DNA from: Tetragonia tetragonoides
Taxonomy: Eukaryota; Streptophyta; Magnoliopsida; Caryophyllales; Aizoaceae
Assembly: GCA_038025085.1 (NCBI GenBank)
Contig: CM076152.1
Span: forward strand, 24,140,001-24,204,000
Reading direction: 5' to 3'
Length of the DNA stretch: 64,000 bases
The notes below the pieces were generated by a model, which was not told the DNA's origin, did no database searches, and saw nothing but the letters and a program-made list of their open reading frames with translations. Positions 45,511 to 57,900 of the stretch are shown here, piece by piece. The translations under genes and the position numbers were made by a program. Positions within the stretch are counted from its first letter, which is position 1, and each line of letters starts with the position of its first letter.

Positions 45511-47080
45511 GTTTGCATTCATTGGAGAGAGAAACTACACCAATGATGTTTACAAGTACAAACAAGCTATAACTCCACCTTTTGAATGCTTTACGCGTTT
45601 TAACAGCTCTTACATCTAGGGTGAAAGAGATTGAGTTCTTTTGTGTTGTATATTAAGAAAAAGCTCGCAAATGCTTTGTTTACATTCATTTGAGTGTGAA
45701 ACTACCCCAAGGATGTTTACAACTACAAACAAGCTTGAACTCAAGGTTTTGAATGCATTTAAGCGTTTTAAAAGGTCATACGACAAGGGTGAAAGAGATT
45801 GAGTTCTTTTGTGTTGTATATTAAGAGAACGCACCCAAATATTTTCTTTGCATTCATTTGAGTGAGAAACTACACCAAAGATGTTTACAAGTACCAACAA
45901 GCTTCAACTCAAGCTTTTGAATGTATTTACGCGTTTTAAAAGCTCATATGACTAGGGTGAAAGAGATTGAGGTCTTTTGTGTTGTATATTAAGAGAAAGC
46001 ACCCAAATGCTTTGTTTGCATTCATTGGAGTGAGAAACTACACCAAGGATGTTTACAAGTACAAATAAGCTTTAACTCCACCTTTTGAATGCATTGACGC
46101 GTTTTAATAGCTCTTACATCTAGGGTGAAAGAGATTGAGTTCTTTTGTGTTGTATATTAAGAGAAAGCACCCAAATGCTTTGTTTCCATTCATTTGAGTG
46201 AGAAACAACACCAAGGATGTTTACAAGTACAAACAAGCTTCAACTCAAGCTTTTGAATGCATTTACGCATTTTAACAGCTCTTACAACTAGGGTAAAAGA
46301 GTTTGAGTTCTTTTGTGTTGTATATTAAGAAAAAGCTCGCAAATGCTTGTTTACAATCATTTGAGTGTGAAACTACCCCAAGGATGTTTACAACTACAAA
46401 CAAGCTTCAACTCAAGCTTTTGAATGCATTTACACGTTTTAAAAGCTCATATCACTGGGGTGAAAAAGATTTTCTTTTGTGTTGTATATTAAGAGAAAGC
46501 ACCCAAATGCTTTGGTTGCATTCATTTGAGTGAGAAACTTAACCAAGGATGTTTACAAGTACCAACAAGCTTCAAACCAAACTTTTGAATGAATTTACGC
46601 ATTTTAAAAGCTCTTACATCTAGGGTGAATGTGATTGACGTCTTTTGTGTTGTATATTATGAGAAAACACCCAAATGCTTTGTTTGCATTCATTTGAGTG
46701 AGAAACTACACCAAGGATGTTGACAAGTACAAAAAAGCTTTAACTCCACCTTTTGAATGAATTTACGCGTTTTAACAGCTCTTACATCTAGGGTGAAAGA
46801 GATTGAGTTCTTTTGTGTTGTATATTAAGAGAAAGCACCCAAATGCTTTCTTTGCATTAATTTGAGTGAGAAACTACACCAAGGATGTTTATAAGTACAA
46901 ACAAGCTTCAACTCAAGCTTTTGAATGCATTTACGCGTTTTAAAAGCTCATATGACTAGGGTGAAAAAGCTTGAGTTCTTTTCGGTTGTATATTAAGAGA
47001 AAGCATCCAAAAGCGTTGCTTGCATTCATTGGAGTGAGAAACCCAATCTCTTTTGTGTTTACAAGTACAAACAAGCTTCA
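45511..47080 (-). repeat. Satellite block, minus orientation
   Basis: About nine monomers, with a C-D pair at 45616-45900. It ends with the reverse-orientation J3 micro-inversion (47042-47060). Confidence 0.85.
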
Positions 47081-47270
47081 GCACAAAAGAACTCAATCTC
47101 TTTCACCCTAGTCGTACGAAGTTTTAAAACGCCTATATGCATTCAAAAGCTTAAGTTGAAGCTTGTTGGTACTTGTAAACATCTTTGGTGTAGTTTCTCA
47201 CTCAAATGAATGCAAAGAAAACATTTGTGTGCGTTCTCTTAATAATACAACACAAAAGAACTCAATCTTT
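47081..47270 (+). repeat. Short plus-oriented satellite island (subtype D)
   Basis: Just over one monomer, enclosed by minus blocks. It ends at junction J2 (47266), the same breakpoint as at 34668. Confidence 0.82.
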
Positions 47271-48790
47271 TTACAAGTACAAACAAGCTTCAACTCAAGC
47301 TTTTCAATGCATTTACGCTTATTAAAAGCTCATATGACTAGGGTGAAAAAGATTGAGTTCTTTTGTGTTGTATATTAAGAGAAAGCACCCAAATGCTTTG
47401 TTGGCATTCATTTGAGTGAGAAACTTAACCAAGGATGTTTACAAGTACCAACAAGCTTCAAACCAAGCTTTTGAATGTATTACGCGTTTTAAAAGCTCAT
47501 ATGACTAGGGTGAATGAGATTGACGTCTTTTGTGTTGTATAATAAGAGAAAGCACCCAAATGCTTTCTTTGCATTCATTTGAGTGAGAAACTACACCAAG
47601 GATGTTTACAAGTACAAAAAAGCTTTAACTCCACCTTTTGAATGCATTTACGCGTTTTAACAGCTCTTACATCTAGGGTGAAAGAGATTGAGTTCTTTTG
47701 TGTTGTATATTAAGAGAAAGCATCCAAATGCTTTCTTTGCATTAATTTGAGTGAGAAACTACACCAAGGATGTTTACAAGTGCAAACAAGCTTCAACTCA
47801 AGCTTTTGAAAGCATTTACGCGTTTTAAAACCTCATACGACTAGGGTGAAAGAGATTGAGGTCTTTTGTGTTGTATATTAAGAGAAAGCACCCAAATGCT
47901 TTGTTTGCATTCATTTGAGTAAGAAACTACACCAAGGATGTTTACAAGCACAAACAAGCTTTAAATCCACCTTTTGAATGCATTTACGTTTTTTAACAGC
48001 TCTTACAACTAGGGTGAAAGAGATTGAGTTCTTTTGTGTTGTATATTAAGAGAAATCACCCAAATGGTTTGTTTGCATTCATTTGAGTGAGAAACTACAC
48101 CAAGGATGTTTACATGTACAAACAAGTTTCAACTCAAGCTTTTGAATGCATTTACGCGTTTTAACAGCTCTTACGACTAGGCGAAAAGAGATTGAGTTCT
48201 TTTGTGTTGTATATTAAGAAAAAGCTCGCAAATGCTTTGTTTACATTCATTTGAGTGTGAAACTACCCCAAGGATGTTTACAACTACAAACAAGCTTGAA
48301 CTCAAGCTTTTGAATGCGTTTAAGCGTTTTAAAAGCTCTTACGACAAGGGTGAAAGAGATAGAGTTCTTTTGTGTTGTATATTAAGAGAACGCAACCAAA
48401 TGTTTTCTTTGCATTCATTTGAGTGAGAAACTAAGCCAAAGATGTTTACAAGTACCAACAAGCTTCAACTTAAGCTTTTGAATATGCATATACGCGTTTT
48501 CAAAACCTCATACGACTAGGGTGAAAGAGATTGAGTTCTTTTGTGTTGTATTATCAGAGAAAGCACCCAAAAGCTTTGTTTGCATTCATTGGAGTGAGAA
48601 ACTACACCAAGGATGTTTACAAGTACAAACAAGCTTCAACTCAAGCTTTTGAATGTATTTACGCGTTCTAAAAGCTCATATGACTAGGGTGAAAGAGATT
48701 GAGGTCTTTTGTGTTGAATATTAAGAGAAAGTACCCAAATGCTTTGTTTGCATTCATTTGAGTGAGAAACTACACCAAAGATGTTTACAA
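47271..48790 (-). repeat. Satellite block, minus orientation
   Basis: About nine monomers including a C-D pair (48202-48460). It switches to plus at 48790 (tttacaaaaggtggag). Confidence 0.85.
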
Positions 48791-50811
48791 AAGGTGGAGT
48801 TAAAGCATGTTTGTACTTGTAAACATCCTTGGTGTAGTTTCTCACTCAAATGAATGCATACAAAGCATTTGGGTGCTTTCTCTTAATATACAACACAAAA
48901 GAACTCAATCTCTTTCACCCTAGATGTAAGAGCTGTTAAAACGCGTAAATGCATTCAAAAGCTTGAGTTGAAGGCTGTTTGTAGTTGTAAACATCCTTGG
49001 TGTAGTTTCACACTCAAATGAATTTAAACAAAGCATTTGCGAGCTTTTTCTTAATATACAACACAAAAGAACTCAATCTCTTTTCGCCTAGTCGTAAGAG
49101 CTGTTAAAACGCGTAAATGCATTCAAAAGCTTGAGTTGAAACTTGTTTGAACTTGTAAACATCCTTGGTGTAGTTTCTCACTCAAATTAATGCAAAGAAA
49201 GCATTTGGGTGCTTTCTCTTAATATACAACACAAAAGACCTCAACTCTTTCACCCTAGTGGTAAGAGCTGTTAAAACGCGTAAATACATTCAAAATTTTG
49301 AGTTGAAGCTTGATTGTACTTGTAAACATCCTTGGTGTAGTTTCTCACTCAAATAAATGCAAACAAAGCATTTGGGTGCTTTCTCTTAATATACAACGGA
49401 AAAGAACTCAATCTGTTTCATCCTAGTCGTATGAGGTTTTAAAACGCGTAAATGCTTTCAAAAGCTTGAGTTGAAGCTTGTTTGTACTTGTAAACATCCT
49501 TGGTGTAGTTTCTCCCTCAAATGAATGCTTGTAAAGCATTTGGGCGCTTTCTCTTAATATACAACACAAAAGAACTCAATCTCTTTCACCCTAGATGTAA
49601 GAGCTGTTTAAACGCCTAAATGCATTCAAAAGGTAGAGTTAAAGCTTGTTTGTACTTGTAAACATCCTTTGTGTAGTTTCTCACTCAAATGAATGCAAAC
49701 AAAGCATTTGGGTGCTTTTTCTTAATATACAACACAAAAGACCTCAATCTCTTTCACCCTAATCGTAAGAGCTGTTAAAACGCGTAAATGCATTCAAAAG
49801 CTTGAGTTGAAGCTTGTTTGTACTTGTAAATGAATGCAAAAAAACTATTTGGATGCTTTCTCTTAATATACAACACAAAAGAACTCAATCTCTTTCACCC
49901 TAGTCGTATGTGGTTTTAAAACGCGTAAATGCTTTCAAAAGCTTGAGTTGAAGCTTGTTTGTACTTGTAAACATTCTTTGTGTAGTTTCTCACTCAAATG
50001 AATGGAAACAAAGCATTTGTGTGCTTTCTCTTAATATACAACACAAAAGAACTCAATCTTTTTCACCCTAGTCATATAAGCTGTTAAAACGCGTAAATGC
50101 ATTCAAAAGGTGGAGTTAAAGCTTGTTTGTACTTGTAAACATCCTTGGTGTAGTTTCTCACTCAAATGAATGCAAACAAAGCATTTGGGTGCTTTCTCTT
50201 AATATACAACACAAAAGACCTCAATCTCTTTCACCCTAGTCATATGAGCTTTTAAAACGCGTAAATACATTCAAAAGTTTGAGTTGAAGCTTGTTTGTAC
50301 TTCTAAACATCCTTGGTTAAGTTTCTCACTCAAATGAATGCAAACAAAGCATTTGGGTGCTTTGTCTTAATATACAACACAAAAGACCTCAATCTTTTTC
50401 ACCCTAGTCATATGAGCTTTTAAAACGCGTAAATGCATTCAAAAGCTTGAGTTGAAGCTTGTTTGTACTTGTAAACATCCTTGGTGTAGTTTCTCACTCC
50501 AATGAATGCGAACAAAGCTTTTGGGTGCTTTCTCTGAAGATACAACACAAAAGAACTCAATCTCTTTCACCCTAGTCGTATGAGGTTTTAAAACGCGGTA
50601 TATGCATTCAAAAGCTTGATTTGAAGCTTGTTTGTTCTTGTAAACATCCTTGGTTAAATTTCTCTCTCAAATGAATGCAAACAAAGCATTTGGGTGCTTT
50701 CTCTTAATACACAACACAAAAGAACTCAATCTTTTTCACCCTAGTCAAATGAGCTTTTAAAACGCGTAAATGCATTCAAAAGCTTGAGTTTAAGCTTGTT
50801 TGTACTTGTAA
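48791..50811 (+). repeat. Satellite block, plus orientation
   Basis: About twelve monomers. One is shortened at 49830 (acttgtaaatgaatgc fusion). It ends at 50811, where cttgtaaagggtg switches to minus. Confidence 0.85.
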
Positions 50812-51290
50812 AGGGTGATAGAGATTGAGTTCTTTTGTCTTGTATATTAAGAGAAAGCACCCAAATGCTTTGTATGCATTCCTTTGAGTGAGAAACTACA
50901 CCAAGGATGTTTACAAGTACAAACAAGCTTTAACTCCACCTTTTGAATGCATTTACGCGTTTTTAACAGCTCTTACATCTAGGGTGAAAGAGATTCAGTT
51001 CTTTTGTGTTGTATATTAAGAGAATGCATCCAAATACTTTGTTTGCATTCATTTGAGTGAGAAACTACACCAAGGATGTTTACAAGTACAAACAAGCTTT
51101 AACTCCACCTTTTGAATGCATTTACGCGTTTTAACAGCTCTTACGACTAGGGTGAAAGAGATTGAGTTCTTTTGTGTTGTATTTTCAGAGAAAGCACCCA
51201 AAAGCTTTCTTTGCATTCATTGGAGTGAGAAACTACACCAAGGATGTTTACAAGTACAAAAAAGCTTCAACTCAAAATTTTGAATGTATT
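50812..51290 (-). repeat. Satellite block, minus orientation
   Basis: About three monomers, ending at J1 (51286). With the next block it forms the first copy of a 1.35-kb segment repeated at 54.7-56.0 kb. Confidence 0.85.
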
Positions 51291-53535
51291 CACAATCCAA
51301 TGAATGCAAATAAAGCATTTGTGTGCTTTTTCTTAATATACAACAGAAAAGAACTCAATCTCTTTCACCCTAGTCGTAAGAGCTATTAAAACGCATAAAT
51401 ACATTCAAAAGCTTGAGTTGAAGCTTGTTTGTACTTGTAAACGTCCTTGGTGTAGTTTCTCACTCCAATAAATGCAAACAAAGCTTTTGGGTGCTTTCTC
51501 TGAAAATACAACACAAAAGAACTCAATCTCTTTCTCCCTACTCGTATGAGGTTTTAAAACGCTTAAATGCATTCAAAAGGTGGAGTTAAAGCTTGTTGGT
51601 ACTTGTAAACATCTTTGGTGTAGTTTCTCACTCAAATGAATGCAAAGAAAACATTTGGGTGCGTTCTCTTAATATACAACACAAAAGAACTCAATCTCTT
51701 TCACCCTTGTCGTATGAGCTTTTAAAACGCTTAAATGCATTCAAAAGCTTGAGTTCAAGTTTGTTTGTAGTTGTAAACATCCTTGGGGTAGTTTAACACT
51801 CAAATGAACGCAAACAAAGCATTTGGGTGCTTTCTCTTAAGCTTGAGTTGAAGCTTGTTTGTACTTGTAAACACAAAAGAGATTGAGTTTCTCACTCCAA
51901 TGAATGCAAACAAAGCTTTTGGATGCTTTCTCTTAATATACAACAGAAAAGAACTCACGCTTTTTTACCCTAGTTATATGAGCTTTTAAAACGCGTAAAT
52001 GCATTCAAAAGCTTAAGTTGAAGCTTGTTTGTACTTGTAAACATCCTTGGTGTAGTTTCTCACTCAAATGAATGCAAACAATGCTTTGTGTGATTTCTCT
52101 TAATATACAACGCAAAAGAACTCAATCTCTTACACCCTAGTTGTAAGAGCTGTTAAAATGCGTAAATGCATTCAAAAGGTGGAGTTAAAGCTTGTTTGTG
52201 CTTGTAAACATCCTTGGTGTAGTTTCTCACTCAAATGAATGCAAACAAAGCATTTGGGAGCTTTCTCTTAATATACAACACAAAAGAACTCAATCTTTTT
52301 CACCATAGTCATATGAGCTTTTAAAACGCGTAAACGCATTCAAAAGCTTGAATTTAGTCTTGTTTGTACTTGTAAACATCTTTGGTGTAGTTTCTCACTC
52401 AAATGAATGCAAACAAAGCATTTGGGTGCTTTGTCTTAATATACAACACAAAAGACCTCAATCTTTTTCACCCTAGTCATATGAGCTTTTAAAACGCGTA
52501 AATGCATTCAAAAGCTTGAGTTGAAGCTTGTTTGTACTTGTAAACATCCTTGGTGTAGTTTCTCACTCCAATGAATGCGAACAAAGCTTTTGGGTGCTTT
52601 CTCTGAAAAAATCCAACGCAAAAGAACTCAATCTCTTACACCCTAGTCGTATGAGGTTTTAAAACGCGGTATATGCATTCAAAAGCTTCATTTCAAGCTT
52701 GTTTGTACTTGTAAACATCCTTGGTTAAGTTTCTCACTCAAATGAATGCAAATAAAGCATTTGGGTGCTTTCTCTTAATATACAACACAAAAGAACTCAA
52801 TCTTTTTCACCCTAGTCATATGAGCTTTTGAAACGCGTAAATGCATTCAAAAGCTTGAGTTGAAGCTTGTTTATACTTGTAAACATCTTTGGTGTAGTTT
52901 CTCACTCAAATGAATGCAAAGAAAACATTTGGGTGCGTTCTCTTAATATACAACACAAAAGAACTCAAATGAATGTAAACAAAGCATTAGCGAGCTTTTT
53001 CTTAATATACAATACAATACAACTCAATCTCTTTTCGTCTAGTCGTAAGAGCTGTTAAAACGCGTAAATGCATCCAAAAGCTTGAGTTGAAACTTGTTTG
53101 TACTTGTAAACATCCTTGGTGTAGTTTCTCACTCAAATGAATGCAAACAAACTATTTGGGTGATTTCTCTTAATATACAACACAAAAGAACTCAATCTCT
53201 TTCACCCTAGTTGTATGAGGTTTTAAAATGCTTAAATGCAATAAAGAGCTTCAGTTGAAGCTTGTTTGTACTTGTAAACATCCTTGGTGTAGTTTCTCAT
53301 TCAAATGAATGCAAACAAAGTATTTGGATGCATTCTCTTAATATACAACACAAAAGAACTCATATCTCTTTCACCCTACTCGCATGAGCTTTCAAAACGC
53401 GTAAATGCATTCAAAAGCTTGAGTTGAAGCTTGTTTGTACTTGTAAATATCCTAGGTGCAGTTTCACACTCAAATGTATCCGAACAAAGTATTTGGATGC
53501 TTTCTCTTAATGTACAACACAAAAGAACTCAAATC
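51291..53535 (+). repeat. Satellite block, plus orientation
   Basis: About thirteen monomers: E at about 51.4 kb, D at 51593, C-like, the J3 micro-inversion (51871-51890), then mixed subtypes. The stretch 51.0-52.4 kb matches 54.7-56.0 kb at offset 3,684, falling to about 3,622 after a 60-bp deletion in the second copy. Confidence 0.85.
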
Positions 53536-54972
53536 TCCAAATACTTTGTTTCAATTCATTTGAGTGAGAAACTACACCAAGGATGTTTACAAGTACAAAC
53601 AAGCTTTAACTCCACCTTTTGAATGCATTAACGCGTTTTTAACAGCTCTTACATCTAGGGTGAAAGAGATTGAGTTCTTTTGTGTTTTATATTAAGAGAA
53701 AGCACCCAAATGCTTTGTTTACATTCATTTGAGGGAGAAACTACACCAAGGATGTTTACAAGTACAAACAAGCTTTAACTCAACCTTTTGAATGCATTTA
53801 CGCATTTTAACAACTCTTACAACTAGGGTGAAAGAGATGGAGTTCTTTTGTGTTGTATATTAAGAGAAATCACACAAATGCTTTGTTTGCATTCATTTGA
53901 GTGTGAAACTACACCAAGAATATTTACAAGTACAAACAAGCTTCAACTCAAGCGTTTGAATGCATTTACGCGTTTTAAAAGCTCATATGACAAGGGTGAA
54001 AAAGATTGAGTTCTTTTGAGTTGTATTTTAAGAGAAACCAACCAAAAGCTTTGTTTGCATTCATTTCAGTGAGAAACTACACCAAGAATGTTTACAAGTA
54101 CAAACAAGCTTCAACTCAAGCTTTTGAATGCATTTACGCGTTTTAAAAGCTCATATGACAAGGGTGAAAAAGATTGAGTTCTTTTGTGTTGTATATTAAG
54201 AGAAAGCACCCAAATGCTTTGTTTGCATTCATTTGAGTGAGAAACTTAACCAAGGATGTTTACAAGTACAAACAAGCTTCAACTCAAGCTTTTGAATGTA
54301 TTTACGCGTTTTAACAGCTCTTACGATAAGGGTGAAAGAGATTGAGGTCTTTTGTGCTGTATATTAAGTGAAAGCACCCAAATGCTTTGTTTGCATTCAT
54401 TTGAGTGAGAAACTACACCAAGGATGTTTACAAGCACAAACAAGCTTTAACTCCACCTTTTGAATGCATTTACGCGTTTTTAAAGCTCATATGACTAGGG
54501 TGAAAAAGATTGAGTTTTTTCGTGTTGTATTTTAAGAGAAAACTACCAAAAGCTTTGTTTGCAATCATTTCTGTGAGAAACTACACCAAGAATGTTTACA
54601 AGTACAAACAAGCTTCAACTCAAGCTTTTGAATGCATTTACGCGTTTTAAAAGCTCATATGACTAGGGTGAAAGAGATTGAGGTCTTTTGTGTTGTATAT
54701 TAAGAGAAAGCACCCAAATGCTTTGTTTGCATTCATTTGAGTGTGAAACTACACCAAGGATGTCTACAAGTACAAACAAGCTTTAACTCCACCTTTTGAA
54801 TGCATTTACGCGTTTTAACAGCTCTTACGACTAGGGTGAAAGAGATTGAGTTCTTTTGTGTTGTATTTTCAGAGAAAGCACCCAAAAGCTTTGTTTGCAT
54901 TCATTGGAGTGAGAAACTACACCAAGGATGTTTACAAGTACAAACAAGCTTCAACTCAAAATTTTCAATGTA
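53536..54972 (-). repeat. Satellite block, minus orientation
   Basis: About eight and a half monomers ending at J1 (54970). Confidence 0.85.
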
Positions 54973-57900
54973 TTCACAATCAAATGAATGCAAATAAAGC
55001 ATTTGTGTGCTTTCTCTTAATATACAACAGAAAAGAACTCAATCTCTTTCACCCTAGTCGTAAGAGCTATTAAAACGCGTAAATAGATTCAAAAGCTTGA
55101 GTTGAAGCTTGTTTGTACTTGTAAACATCCTTGGTGTAGTTTCTCACTCCAGTGAGTGCAAACAAAGCTTTTGGGTGCTTTCTCTGAAAATACAACACAA
55201 AAGAACTCAATCTCTTTCACCCTAGTCATATGAGCTTTTAAAACGCGTAAATACATTCAAAAGCTTGAGTTGAAGCTTGTTGGTACTTGTAAACATCTTT
55301 GGTGTAGTTTCTCACTCAAATGAATGCAAAGAAAATATTTGGGTGCGTTCTCTTAATATACAACACAAAAGAACTCAATCTCTTTCACCCTTGTCGTATG
55401 ACCTTTTAAAACGCTTAAATGCATTCAAAACCTTGAGTTCAAGTTTTTTTGTAGTTGTAAACATCCTTGGCGTAGTTTAACACTCAAATGAATGCAAACA
55501 AAGCATTTGGGTGCTTTCTCTTAAGCTTGAGTTGAAGCTTGTTTGTACTTGTAAACACAAAAGAGATTGAGTTTCTCACTCAAGCTTTTTCACCCTAGTC
55601 ATATGAGCTTTTAAAACGCGTAAATGCATTCAAAAGCTTGAGTTGAAGCTTGTTTGTACTTGTCAACATCCTTGGTGTGGTTTCTCACTCAAATGAATGG
55701 AAACAAAGCATTTGTGTGATTTCTCTTAATATACAACACAAAAGAACTTAATCTCTTACACCCTAGTTGTAAGAGCTGTTAAAATGCGTAAATGCATTCA
55801 AAAGGTGGAGTTAAAGCTTGTTTGTGCTTGTAAACATCCTTGGTGTAGTTTCTCACTCAAATGAATGGAAACAAAGCATTTGGGAGCTTTCTCTTAATAT
55901 ACAACACAAAAGAACTCAATCTTTTTCACCCTAGTCATATGAGCTTTTAAAACGCGTAAATGCATTCAAAAGCTTGAGTTTAATCTTGTTTGTACTTTTA
56001 AACATCTTTGGTGTAGTTTCTCACTCAAATGAATGCAAAGAAAACGTTTGGGTGCGTTCTCTTGATATACAACACAAAAGAACTCAATCTCTTTCACCCT
56101 TCTCGTTCAAGCTTGAGTTCATAAACGAATAAATGCATTCAAAAGCTTGAGATCAAGCTTGTTTGTAGTTGTAAACATCCTTGGGGTAGTTTCACACTCA
56201 AATGAATGTAAACAAAGAAGTTGCGAGCTTTTTCTTAATATACAACACAAAAGAACTCAATCTCTTTCACCCTAGTTGTAAAAGATGTTAAAATGCGTAA
56301 ATGAATTCAAAAGGTGGAGTTAAAGCTTGTTTGAGCTTGTTGAATGCAAAACAAAGTGTTTGGGTGATTTCTCTTAATATACAACACAAAAGAACTCAAT
56401 CTCTTTCATCCTAGTTGTAAAAGATGTTAAAATGCGTAAATGCATTCAAAAGGTGGAGTTTAAGCTTGTTTGTGCTTGTAAACATCCTTGGTGTAGTTTC
56501 TCACTCACATGAATGCAAACAAAGCATTTGGGTGCTTTCTCTTAATATACAACACAAAAGAACTCAATCTCTTTCACCCTTGTCGTATGAGCTTTTAAAA
56601 CGCTTAAATGCATTAAAAACCTTGAGTTCAAGCTTGTTTGTAGTTGTAAACATCCTTGGGGTAGTTTCACACTCAAATGAATTTAATCAAAGCATTTGGA
56701 TGCTTTCTCTTTATATACAACACAAAAGAACTCAATCTCGTTTCGCCTAGTCGTAAGAGCTGTTAAAACGCGTAAATGCATTCAAAAGCTTGAGTTGAAA
56801 CTTGTTTGTACTTGTAAACATCCTTGGTGTAGTTTCACACTCAAATGAATGCAAACAAACCATATGGGTGATTTCTCTTAATATACAACATAAAAGAACT
56901 CAATCTCTTTCACCCTAGTTGTAAGAGCTGTTAAAATGCGTAAATGCATTCAAAAGGTGGAGTTAAAGCTTGTTTGTGCTTGTTGAATGCAAACAAAGCA
57001 TTTGTGTGATTTCTCTTAATATACAACACAAAAGAACTCAATCTCTTTCACCCTAGTTGTAAGAGCTGTTAAAATGCGTAAATGCATTCAAAAGGTTGAG
57101 TTAAAGCTTGTTTGTACTTGTAAACATCGTTGGTGTAGTTTCTCACTCAAATGAATGCAAACAAAGCATTTGGGTACTTTCTCTTAATATACAACACAAA
57201 AGAACTCAATCTCTTTCACCCTAGATGTAAGAGCTGTTAAAACGCGTAAATGCATTCAAAAGATGGAGTTAAAGCTTGTTGGTACTTGTAAACATCCTTG
57301 GTGTAGTTTCTCACTCAAAGGAATGCATACAAAGCATTTGGGTGCTTTCTCTTAATATACAAGACAAAAGAACTCAATCTCTATCACCCTTTTCGTATGA
57401 GCTTTTAAAACGCGTAAATGCATTCAAAAGCTTGAGTTGAGGCCTGTTTGTAGTTGTAAACATCCTTGGTGTACTTTCACACTCAAATGAATTTAAACAA
57501 AGCACTTGCGAGCTTTTTCTTAATGTACAACACAAAAGAACTCAATCTCTTTTTGCCTAGTCGTAAGAGCTGTTAAAACGCGTAAATGCATTCAAAAGCT
57601 TGAGTTGAAACTTGTTTGAACTTGTAGACATCCTTGGTGTAGTTTCTCACTCAAATTAATGCAAACAAACCATTTGGGTGATTTCTGTTAAAACTCGTAA
57701 ATGCATTCAAAAGGTGGAGTTAAAGCTTGTTTGTACTTGTAAACATCCTAGGTGTAGTTTCTCACTCAAATGAATACAAACAAAGCATTTGGGTGCTTTC
57801 TCTTATTATACAACACAAAAGACCTCAATCTCTTTCACCCTAATCGTAAGAGCTGTTAAAACGCGGAAATACATTCAAAAGCTTGAGTTGAAGCTTGTTT

